From: Sedimenticola sp. | GTDB lineage: Bacteria; Pseudomonadota; Gammaproteobacteria; Chromatiales; Chromatiaceae | Assembly: GCA_026989135.1 (NCBI GenBank) | Contig: JALSJZ010000133.1 | Location: 1 to 48,434 of the forward strand | DNA: 48,434 bases | Direction: 5' to 3' | In this document: positions 28,162-35,289 of the stretch, piece after piece | How positions within the stretch are numbered: the stretch's first letter is position 1 | How the letters are laid out: each line of letters starts with the position of its first letter | The notes under the pieces: generated by a model | Database searches by the model: none | Seen by the model: the letters and a program-made list of their open reading frames with translations, nothing else | Told to the model about the DNA's origin: nothing | Made by a program: the position numbers and the translations under genes

Positions 28162-28210
28162 TTGACACAGATCAAAAGCAAACAGTGCGACCGATGATCT
28201 AATGCCGATG
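28162..28210 (+). promoter_or_regulatory. FNR-type operator and -10 element upstream of the heme-copper oxidase cluster
   Basis: TTGAC-ACAG-ATCAA (28162-28175) fits the FNR/ANR/DNR consensus. The hexamer TCTAAT (28198-28203, five of six bases of TATAAT) is centred 32 bases downstream, which is the geometry of a class II FNR-activated promoter with the box at -41.5 and a start near 28210. The leader to the first gene would be about 230 bases. This suggests induction under low oxygen or nitric oxide. The divergent ctaA gene could share the site. Confidence 0.72.
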
Positions 28211-28441
28211 AACCTGAAAATGGGTCGCTGTGACGCTAATCCCCCTTTACTTTTTAGGGGCTTTTCAGGCACTTACCGTAAAGACAACCGGCTCCAGCCA
28301 CATAGCTGAATCAAGTGGTAACAAAGGATGGGGAGCGGTATTGTTTTCCTCTGGATTCAGGCCAGAAGAGTACAGGGGGATCGCAGCGAAAATAAATTGC
28401 TGGTTTACACCATTTCACAACAACACTATAGGAGACAGCCC

Positions 28442-28615
28442 ATGGCTGATGAAAACAACACCGACGAGAGAGAGGAAGATGAAAACATCTCTCCGTGGCA
28501 ACAAATGATCGACAATCCATTTCTACTGCTTTTCATTGGCGTAGCAATGCCTACTGTGTTCTACACACTGTGGGGAGTCATGGAGATTGCTTCGATTCCT
28601 GTCGCTCCATACTAG
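28442..28615 (+). CDS. Small one-helix membrane protein, subunit IIa-like
   Basis: A 57-residue protein: a charged N-terminus (DENNTDEREEDEN), then one membrane helix with LLFIGVAMPTVFYTLWGVMEI. The start ATG is supported by AGGAGA seven bases upstream. It is the first gene of the cluster, 52 bases before subunit II. Small single-helix proteins in this position occur with B-family (ba3-like) heme-copper oxidases as subunit IIa. The assignment rests on position and shape. Confidence 0.8.
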   Translation: MADENNTDEREEDENISPWQQMIDNPFLLLFIGVAMPTVFYTLWGVMEIASIPVAPY

Positions 28616-28667
28616 GCTACACAGCTTAGTCACAGAATTTTCTTAAAATGATAGAGGGGAGTAACGC

Positions 28668-29210
28668 ATGACTTCATTATTGCCTCCAGCCCAGAAGAAC
28701 TGGTGGGCCGTGCCGGTAGGCCGCCAGGAGATCATCTGGATTGCAATTGCGCTGGTTTGGTGTCTGATTATGTTTTTCATGATGCCTTTGTGGCACATGT
28801 ATGGTAACCAGAACATCCCTACCGAAGCATACAAGGTCACACCGGCCAAGTATCAAGCAAAAGTTAACGAGATGATCGAGAAGTACAAGGTTCGTGAAGA
28901 GACGGCCATGAAAATACCCGTGGTTGCGCCACCTGATGGTGCTGATGTCTACCTGTTGGCGCGCCTTTGGCAGTGGTATCCAATGCTGGAACTCAAGAAA
29001 GACGTAACCTACCGTCTTCACCTGAACTCCATCGACTGGAACCATGGCTTTTCCTTGCAGCCTGTTAATATCAATATTCAGGTCGTCCCGGGCTATGAAA
29101 TGGTCCTGAACATAACGCCTAACAAGGCCGGTGAGTACACGATTGTCTGCAACGAATATTGCGGCATCATGCACCACGCCATGCTGGGTAAGATCTGGGT
29201 GAAGGAGTAA
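28668..29210 (+). CDS. Heme-copper oxidase subunit II with CuA site
   Basis: A 180-residue membrane-anchored cupredoxin. One helix at about residues 22-43 anchors it; the periplasmic domain carries a complete CuA site: His126 (DWNHGF), then Cys161, Glu163, Cys165, His169 and Met172 in VCNEYCGIMHHAM. It would accept electrons from cytochrome c or a copper protein and pass them to subunit I. The single helix and short length are typical of the B family. It lies six bases before subunit I. If the complex is an sNOR, this is the NorS-like subunit. Confidence 0.93.
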   Translation: MTSLLPPAQKNWWAVPVGRQEIIWIAIALVWCLIMFFMMPLWHMYGNQNIPTEAYKVTPAKYQAKVNEMIEKYKVREETAMKIPVVAPPDGADVYLLARLWQWYPMLELKKDVTYRLHLNSIDWNHGFSLQPVNINIQVVPGYEMVLNITPNKAGEYTIVCNEYCGIMHHAMLGKIWVKE

Positions 29211-29216
29211 TTAAAA

Positions 29217-30953
29217 ATGGCACAATTTAGACAATGTCCTGATACTGGACTATTTTTCCACAAAGAAGCAGAGAACCTGATGAAGGCTAACGCCGTTGCA
29301 GGTGTTGTCTGCCTGCTGATTGGCGGCATCCTTGCGCTGTTGGTTGTACTGACTCGCTGGCCTGCAATTCACCTGCTACCGGCTGATAGTTTCTACATGG
29401 TATTGACCGCTCACGGCGTCTGTGCGCTGATCTTCTGGATGATCTTCTTCGAGATGGCGATCCTCTACTTTGCAGGCTCCACCCTGCTGCGAAGCAGACT
29501 GGCGACGCCGCGCTGGGCATGGGCCGGCTTTGTGATGATGGTCATTGGTGCTGTCATGACACTGGCTGCTATCTTCGGCGGCAAGTCAAGCGTGATGATG
29601 ACTTCATACGTGCCTATGCGGGCAGAACCACACTTCTATCTGGGTCTGGTTATCTTCGCTGTTGGTGCATTGATCGGTTGCTTTGTCTACCTGGGTACCC
29701 TGGTCGTGGCAAAGAACGAGAAGACCTATGAAGGCTCTGTACCACTGGTCACCTTTGGTGCCACAACAGCCTGCATCATCGCCATCTTCACCATCGCCTC
29801 TGGCGCTGAGATTCTGATACCGACCTACCTGTGGTCCATTGGCTACATCAGCCATATCGATCCGGCCATGTACCGTCTTATCTGGTGGGCACTGGGTCAC
29901 TCCTCACAGCAGATTAACGTTGCTGCTCACGTAGCAGTCTGGTATCTGATTGCTGGCGTTATCTTTGGCGCCCGCCCAATGTCGGAGAAGGTCAGTCGAG
30001 CTGCCTATCTGCTCTACATCTTCTTCCTGCAGCTGGCCTCAGCTCATCACCTGTTGACCGACCCAGGCCTCAGTGTTGAGTGGAAGCTCTTCAATACCTC
30101 TTACGCCATGTATCTGGCAGTATTGGCCTCTATGATCCACGGTCTGACCGTTCCTGGTGCCATCGAGGTTGCTCAACGCAAGAAAGGGCTGACCAATGGC
30201 GCTTTCGAATGGCTGCGCAAGGCGCCCTGGGGTAACCCGGTCTTCTCCAGTATGTTTATCTCTCTGGTAGGCTTCGGCTTCCTGGGCGGTATCTCTGGTG
30301 TGGTCATGGGTACTGAGCAGATCAGCATCATCATCCACAACACCATCTATGTACCGGGTCACTTCCACGCTACTGTGGTAATTGGTACTACTATGGCCTG
30401 GATGGGGTTGACCTACCTGCTGATTCCGGTGCTGTTCCGTCGCAAGATGATCTTTCCACAGGCAGCTAAACTGCAGCCGTACATCTTCGCCCTCGGAATG
30501 TCCATGGTAGCTGTTTTCCATATGGCTGCTGGCACCCTGGGTGTTGCACGTCGCCACTGGGACATGGGTTTTGCAGGCAATCCGCTGGGCTTCGAATACC
30601 CAGCTACGGCCTATCTGCTGATGGGTATTGCCGGCATCGGCGGTGTCATCGGTGTTATTGGTGGTGCGCTGTTCTGCGTCATCGCCGTTGGCTCCCTGGT
30701 ATTTGGCGAGAAGCTACAGAAAGAGGCAGGCCTGTTGCAAAGCTTTGGTGTTCCTCTTGCAGATTCAGCCTATACCAACGAGAAACCTGCACGCCTGCCT
30801 ATGGCTCCAGCTGAAGCTGTAGAGGCGGATCACGGCGAATCCGGCTTTGAGGCTCCAGGAACCTTTATCCTGGCTATGGTCTTGCTGGTAAGCTTCGTGA
30901 TTTACTACTTCATTAACTGGAAGTATCTGTCTGAAGTTTGGGGTATCTCTTAA
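29217..30953 (+). CDS. Heme-copper oxidase superfamily subunit I, B-family-like, lacking the active-site tyrosine (possible nitric oxide reductase)
   Basis: A 578-residue protein with about 13 membrane helices. All metal ligands are present: low-spin heme His66 and His384, high-spin heme His382 (GHFHATVV), CuB His228, His277 and His278 (ASAHHLLTDPG). In A- and B-family oxygen reductases His228 would begin H-P-x-x-Y, with the Tyr cross-linked to it. Here the sequence is HSSQQ, so position +4 is Gln232. The C-family tyrosine position, six residues before the HH pair, is Leu271. Oxygen reduction of the usual kind is therefore doubtful. The neighbouring SCO gene and FNR-type promoter resemble the norSY-senC (sNOR) arrangement of ammonia oxidisers. 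A strong terminator follows. Confidence 0.9.
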   Translation: MAQFRQCPDTGLFFHKEAENLMKANAVAGVVCLLIGGILALLVVLTRWPAIHLLPADSFYMVLTAHGVCALIFWMIFFEMAILYFAGSTLLRSRLATPRWAWAGFVMMVIGAVMTLAAIFGGKSSVMMTSYVPMRAEPHFYLGLVIFAVGALIGCFVYLGTLVVAKNEKTYEGSVPLVTFGATTACIIAIFTIASGAEILIPTYLWSIGYISHIDPAMYRLIWWALGHSSQQINVAAHVAVWYLIAGVIFGARPMSEKVSRAAYLLYIFFLQLASAHHLLTDPGLSVEWKLFNTSYAMYLAVLASMIHGLTVPGAIEVAQRKKGLTNGAFEWLRKAPWGNPVFSSMFISLVGFGFLGGISGVVMGTEQISIIIHNTIYVPGHFHATVVIGTTMAWMGLTYLLIPVLFRRKMIFPQAAKLQPYIFALGMSMVAVFHMAAGTLGVARRHWDMGFAGNPLGFEYPATAYLLMGIAGIGGVIGVIGGALFCVIAVGSLVFGEKLQKEAGLLQSFGVPLADSAYTNEKPARLPMAPAEAVEADHGESGFEAPGTFILAMVLLVSFVIYYFINWKYLSEVWGIS

Positions 30954-30965
30954 GCGACCCTGCGA

Positions 30966-31003
30966 ACGGGGCGGATCCAGTTTGGATTCGCCTCGTTTTT
31001 TTT
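30966..31003 (+). terminator. Rho-independent terminator after oxidase subunit I
   Basis: A 13-bp stem with two G-T pairs (30966-30978 with 30984-30996; arm ACGGGGCGGATCC) encloses a five-base loop and is followed by eight T residues. It should separate the oxidase transcript from ctaB, which then needs its own promoter in 31004-31102. Confidence 0.92.
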
Positions 31004-31102
31004 CAGGTTTTTTAACGCAGATGTTCAGATAAAGCAGTACAATCGACTCTGTACAGAAACAGTAAATCAACCCCTGTAAACGGCAGCATTTCAGATTCCA
31101 AG

Positions 31103-31963
31103 ATGGTCAAGCAACTTATTAATCTATTAAAGCTACGTATCGGCATTGTAATGTCCGTTACTGCCGTTGTTGCAATGATCGTCACTCCTGGTCAGCCTGT
31201 GGCAGGCTGGGAAGTCGCAATCCTCGCATTGACTGTCCTTATTGCCGCTGGCGGAGCCGGTGCGTTCAATCAGTATTATGAGATTGATCTCGACATTAAG
31301 ATGAAGCGGACACGAGGACGCCCATTCATCAATGGTGATTTTCAGCATAACCGTCTCTGGCTCTTTTTTATCTCTGGCCTGGTACTGGCCGGAGTAGCAG
31401 GTGCTGGCTTTGCACTAAACGGCTTAACCGCCCTGTTCATCTTTCTTGGCGCCTTCTTTTACGCCATTGTTTATACCGTCTTACTCAAGCGTCGGACATG
31501 GCTCAACATCGTTATCGGTGGCGCGTCCGGAAGCTTTGCTGTACTGGCTGGAGCAGCCGTAGCCGACCCGAGTGGCATCGGCCCCATTCCGGCACTGCTC
31601 GCCGTTGTCCTTTTTCTTTGGACACCCTCACATTTTTGGAGCTTGGCCATCGCCCAGCATGACGATTACGCTGCTGCCGGCGTGCCTATGCTGCCGGTTG
31701 TTGTTGGCGATCAAATTGCTGCCAAGGCCGTGCTTTTTAATACACTCGCCTTGGTAACCGTATCCATTCTGCCCTTCTTTTTTGGGCTGAGCTGGATCTA
31801 TCTTTTTGGTGCCGTGACAGGCGGCGGCTACTTCATCTACCGTAATATACAGCTTGTAAATGATCCATCTCGCAAAGTGGCCATGAGCAGTTTCTTTGCC
31901 TCCCTTGTCCAGCTCGGTCTTTTACTAGTCTGTGCTACAGTTGATGTCAGCCTGCTCGGCTGA
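31103..31963 (+). CDS. ctaB: Heme O synthase (protoheme IX farnesyltransferase)
   Basis: This UbiA-family prenyltransferase adds a farnesyl group to heme B, making heme O, the substrate of the CtaA encoded at 26977. The 286-residue protein has nine predicted helices. The first aspartate-rich motif is NQYYEIDLDIKMKRTRGRP at about residues 55-73, and the second loop includes WTPSHFWSLAIAQHDDYAAAGVPM. Both are diagnostic for CtaB/CyoE. It is followed 74 bases later by a SCO gene. Its presence implies that at least one oxidase in this cell contains heme A or O. Confidence 0.97.
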   Translation: MVKQLINLLKLRIGIVMSVTAVVAMIVTPGQPVAGWEVAILALTVLIAAGGAGAFNQYYEIDLDIKMKRTRGRPFINGDFQHNRLWLFFISGLVLAGVAGAGFALNGLTALFIFLGAFFYAIVYTVLLKRRTWLNIVIGGASGSFAVLAGAAVADPSGIGPIPALLAVVLFLWTPSHFWSLAIAQHDDYAAAGVPMLPVVVGDQIAAKAVLFNTLALVTVSILPFFFGLSWIYLFGAVTGGGYFIYRNIQLVNDPSRKVAMSSFFASLVQLGLLLVCATVDVSLLG

Positions 31964-32037
31964 AACCTGATGGGTGGGGGCAACGCGCCCTCACTGCGCA
32001 GGACTGATACTTTAATTTCTGCCTCTGCCCTGAATCC

Positions 32038-32877
32038 ATGCAATCTATCAAGCTTATCACTGGTGTACTCTTTCTTGCCCTGAGCCTCTTAGCCTCTGTA
32101 CAGGCAGAGCCGCCTACGATCACCCCACAACCCGGCAGCTCGAGCTCAACTACTCCCGAGTTTGACTATAGAGAGTCATTGGAGACCAGCCAGCAGGCCA
32201 TCGGCAACAAGCTCAGCAACCACAGATTTATGTCCAGTACGGAAGGTGTTCTGTTCCTGCAGGAGCTGCAAGGCAAGCCTCTCGTCATCAGCATGGTCTA
32301 CACCAGCTGCTTTCACACCTGCCCCATGACTACTCGCCATCTGGCCAAGGTGGTTAAAAAAGCCAAAGATGCCTTAGGCGAACAGAGCTTTAATGTTGCC
32401 CTGATTGGTTTTGATGTCAAGAATGACACCCCTAGCGCAATGCGCTATTTTGGACGCCAAAATGATATTAATGGTGATGGGTGGAAGCTGCTCAGCACCG
32501 ATCAGGCGACCAGAGACCTGCTCATCAAAGAGCTGGGATTCATCTATTTCCCATCAATACGTGGGTTTGATCATCTGGTACAGGCCACTGTGGTTGATGC
32601 CGACGGCATTGTTTATCGGCAGGTGTATGGGGAGGTATTTGATACCCCGCTTCTCATAGAGCCCCTAAAAGATCTCGTGTTCGGGCGCACCTCATCGACA
32701 GACACCCTCATCGACGATCTAGTGAACCGGGTAAAGCTATTTTGCACCACATATGACCCGATCCGAGACGCCTATATCTTTGACTACTCCCTATTTGTTG
32801 GGATTTTTGTTGGTTTGTCCATACTCATCCCCATGCTGATCTTCATTATGCGTGAATGGAAACGCACTGCACGATAA
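32038..32877 (+). CDS. SCO1/SenC-family copper chaperone with C-terminal membrane anchor
   Basis: A 279-residue thioredoxin-fold protein. A signal peptide (to about VQAE, residue 23) precedes the domain. The copper-binding motif is Cys91 and Cys95 in TSCFHTCPM, with partner His179 in GFDHLVQ. Unlike most SCO proteins it has a membrane helix near the C-terminus (about 252-270). SCO proteins insert copper into CuA of subunit II. Being the second gene after subunits II and I, it probably serves that complex, as senC does beside norSY. Confidence 0.92.
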   Translation: MQSIKLITGVLFLALSLLASVQAEPPTITPQPGSSSSTTPEFDYRESLETSQQAIGNKLSNHRFMSSTEGVLFLQELQGKPLVISMVYTSCFHTCPMTTRHLAKVVKKAKDALGEQSFNVALIGFDVKNDTPSAMRYFGRQNDINGDGWKLLSTDQATRDLLIKELGFIYFPSIRGFDHLVQATVVDADGIVYRQVYGEVFDTPLLIEPLKDLVFGRTSSTDTLIDDLVNRVKLFCTTYDPIRDAYIFDYSLFVGIFVGLSILIPMLIFIMREWKRTAR

Positions 32878-33218
32878 GGCAATACGCTGTGGTCAAATAA
32901 ATAAGGTCTCCGCTCTCCCATAAAATCCGCCATCTATGCCCGCACGCTGGGTATTTATAGATCACAAAGTGGTTATCAGCCAATACCCTACGTAACAATC
33001 ATGTGAACCAATAGGACATCTGGGCTAAAACCCTGCTCATGCTTTCCAACTTGAAGCCATCAATTCAGAGGCTGTACCGCATTAGACCGGCGGAAATCAA
33101 TGACGAATTCATCAGTGAATGGTAATATACCCAACATTAAACCCAACTGAATTGGTCAACATTAATTCGGCGGCTTACCTGCCCACTATTTTGTACCGAT
33201 ACCGCGAGGATCAGACAA
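32878..33218. other. Gene-free region before the cytochrome b / ferredoxin fusion operon
   Basis: About 340 bases with no convincing gene. It includes an inverted repeat GGGTATT...AATACCC around 32949-32989. At 33051-33063 there is a near-FNR sequence, TTGAAGCCATCAA, whose spacer is one base too short. The promoter for the downstream operon should lie here but I cannot place it. Confidence 0.4.
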
Positions 33219-34787
33219 TTGAAATCAAGCGCTAACCCCATTAAACGCGTTTACCTCTATCTGGAAGAGTGGTTTAACCTCTCCTTTGGCAAAGAGTGGA
33301 ACCCCCTCTACCACCTTGGGCCACTCACCATCTTTTTCTTTTGGATAGCGCTCATCTCTGGCCTCTATCTCTACATCTTCTTCAATACCACCGTTGAACA
33401 TGCCCATGCATCACTGGAAAAGATTGTTCATGGTCATGTACTGGGGATTGGCAGCCTTATGCGCAGCCTGCATCGCTATGCTTCTGATGCAGCCATTGTG
33501 ACCATCCTGCTGCATGTTTTCAGGGAATTCTCGCAGGATCGCTACCGAGGCACGCGCTGGTACTCCTGGTTCACCGGCATCCCCACACTCTGGATGGTTG
33601 TACTGCTTGGCATAACAGGATACTGGATGGTATGGGATGAACTGGCACTCTATATCTCAATGAGCGCCTCTCACCTGCTGGATGCCTTGCCCGTCTTCTC
33701 TGATTCAATGGCTCGAAACTTTTTACCTGGCAACCTGAGCGACCGCTTCTCCACGCTGCTGGCCTTCCTGCATCTGCTTGGGCAGCCCATGTTTTTGGTA
33801 TTCATGCTCTGGTTCCATGTCAAACGCCTGACCCATGTTGAGATCAGTGCCCCAAAAGGGCTGGCCATCGGCTGCCTTATTGCGCTGACCGCACTCTCCA
33901 TCTATATGCCTGCTCTTAGCCATGCCCCAGTCAACCTTTCAAAGGTACCCACTGAGATCCATCTGGACTGGTTTTATCTGAATATTTTTCCTCTTTTGCA
34001 GTATTGGTCTCCTGGTGAGATCTGGCTGCTGGTCGCTGGCGTCACCACCTTTATGCTCTTCATGCCCTGGTTGCCAAAGAAGAATGAGGGTCTCCCTGCT
34101 GTTGTCAATCTGGAACACTGCAATGGCTGCGGTCAATGCGTTTTCGACTGCCCCTTTGATGCAATCAGCCTGCAAGCCCGTACCGATGGTGCCAAATGGA
34201 AGAGTGAGGTCATCGTGCACCCTGAGCTATGTGCCGCCTGTGGCATCTGTACTGGATCATGTCCCTCATCTACCCCATTCCGCAAGAAGAAGGAAGGGGG
34301 CAGCCTGAAAACCGGTATCGACATGCCAGAGCTTACGCTGGATACATTCAAGCAACAGACCGATGAGGTGCTGGGCAAATTAACCGGCGACAATAAGATC
34401 GTAGCCTTCGGCTGTAAGCATGGGTACGATATTGAGGCCTTCAGTGCAGCCAATGTAGGCACTGTGCATCTCTTTTGCACCGGCATGATGCCCGCCTCTC
34501 TTGCAGAGTACGCCCTCAAGAATGGTGCCGACGGAGTGGTCGTCTCCGGCTGCCGCTCTGGCGACTGTTACTACCGATTCGGCAACCACTGGATGGATCT
34601 CAGAATACATGGTGAGCGACAGCCAGCACTCCGCCCCAGAGTCGATAGAGAGCGGATCAAAATCCTTGGAGGCGCTGAGGTTGATGGCAAAAAACTGCAC
34701 CAGCAGTTTGCGCTCTTTCATGACTCCCTTGCACAAAAAAACACCACACCCTCCCCAACTACTGCCAAGGAGGTGAACCATGACTAA
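33219..34787 (+). CDS. Cytochrome b / two-[4Fe-4S] ferredoxin / MvhD-domain fusion protein
   Basis: A 522-residue fusion. Residues 1-285 form a membrane cytochrome b N-terminal domain with two histidine pairs on facing helices (His85/His99 and His185/His200), the bis-heme b pattern of cytochrome bc/b6. Residues 300-350 form a ferredoxin with Cys301, 304, 307, 311 and Cys338, 341, 344, 348. Residues 392-500 resemble MvhD, the iron-sulfur subunit of methyl-viologen hydrogenase that contacts heterodisulfide reductase: Cys399, Cys420 and the SGCRSGDCYYRFGN motif (Cys445, Cys450). It should move electrons between a cytoplasmic iron-sulfur donor and membrane hemes. The start is TTG with GAGGA eight bases upstream. 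It overlaps the next gene by eight bases. Confidence 0.88.
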   Translation: MKSSANPIKRVYLYLEEWFNLSFGKEWNPLYHLGPLTIFFFWIALISGLYLYIFFNTTVEHAHASLEKIVHGHVLGIGSLMRSLHRYASDAAIVTILLHVFREFSQDRYRGTRWYSWFTGIPTLWMVVLLGITGYWMVWDELALYISMSASHLLDALPVFSDSMARNFLPGNLSDRFSTLLAFLHLLGQPMFLVFMLWFHVKRLTHVEISAPKGLAIGCLIALTALSIYMPALSHAPVNLSKVPTEIHLDWFYLNIFPLLQYWSPGEIWLLVAGVTTFMLFMPWLPKKNEGLPAVVNLEHCNGCGQCVFDCPFDAISLQARTDGAKWKSEVIVHPELCAACGICTGSCPSSTPFRKKKEGGSLKTGIDMPELTLDTFKQQTDEVLGKLTGDNKIVAFGCKHGYDIEAFSAANVGTVHLFCTGMMPASLAEYALKNGADGVVVSGCRSGDCYYRFGNHWMDLRIHGERQPALRPRVDRERIKILGGAEVDGKKLHQQFALFHDSLAQKNTTPSPTTAKEVNHD

Positions 34788-35289
34788 GATTCCAGCCGTG
34801 CGCTACCTTTTACAGGCCTTTAATCTGTTTGTTTTCATGGCACTGATTGCTGCCTTCTCTGCTGGCCCTTCCGTCAGGCAACTGGACGATGGGCTGGCTG
34901 TGATCACACTGGCCTTCGGCCATGCTGGCCAGCCTGTGCGCGCCTGCCATGTGCGCACCCCTGATGAGCTGGCAGCACTGGCACCCAATATGCGCGCACC
35001 AATGGATTGCCCCAGGGAACGCTCCACCATCAAGGTTGAACTTGAAATGGATGGCAAAATCATCCTTGATCTCACCATCCCCCCCCCAGGGGCATTCAAG
35101 GATCAAGGCGTGGATGTTTATCAGAATGTCGAGGTTCCTGTGGGTCGGCATGAATTCACCGTTCGGATGAATGATAATGCACTGGTAGATGGCTACACCT
35201 ACACCGATAGCTATACAGTGGATCTGGCGCCTGCCCAGCTCCTTTTTATTGACTTCAATCAACGCATTGGCGGATTTACCTTTAATTAA
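34780..35289 (+). CDS. Membrane-anchored periplasmic protein of unknown function
   Basis: I do not recognise this 169-residue protein. One hydrophobic helix (about residues 8-27) is followed by a domain that looks rich in beta strands (IKVELEMDGKIILDLTIPPPG, EVPVGRHEFTVRMND). Two cysteines occur, in RACHVRT and MDCPRE. There is no CuA or heme-binding CxxCH motif. It takes the place a subunit II would have, between the cytochrome b fusion and a heme-copper oxidase-like subunit I. A perfect AAGGAGG ribosome-binding site precedes the ATG. Its stop directly abuts the next start, so co-translation is likely. Confidence 0.8.
   Translation: MTKIPAVRYLLQAFNLFVFMALIAAFSAGPSVRQLDDGLAVITLAFGHAGQPVRACHVRTPDELAALAPNMRAPMDCPRERSTIKVELEMDGKIILDLTIPPPGAFKDQGVDVYQNVEVPVGRHEFTVRMNDNALVDGYTYTDSYTVDLAPAQLLFIDFNQRIGGFTFN

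Noticed and set aside
33051-33063. Possible FNR box TTGAAGCCATCAA upstream of the cytochrome b fusion operon
   Set aside because: The spacing is also 13 bases, so the two half-sites would be on the wrong helix faces; I would not claim regulation from it.
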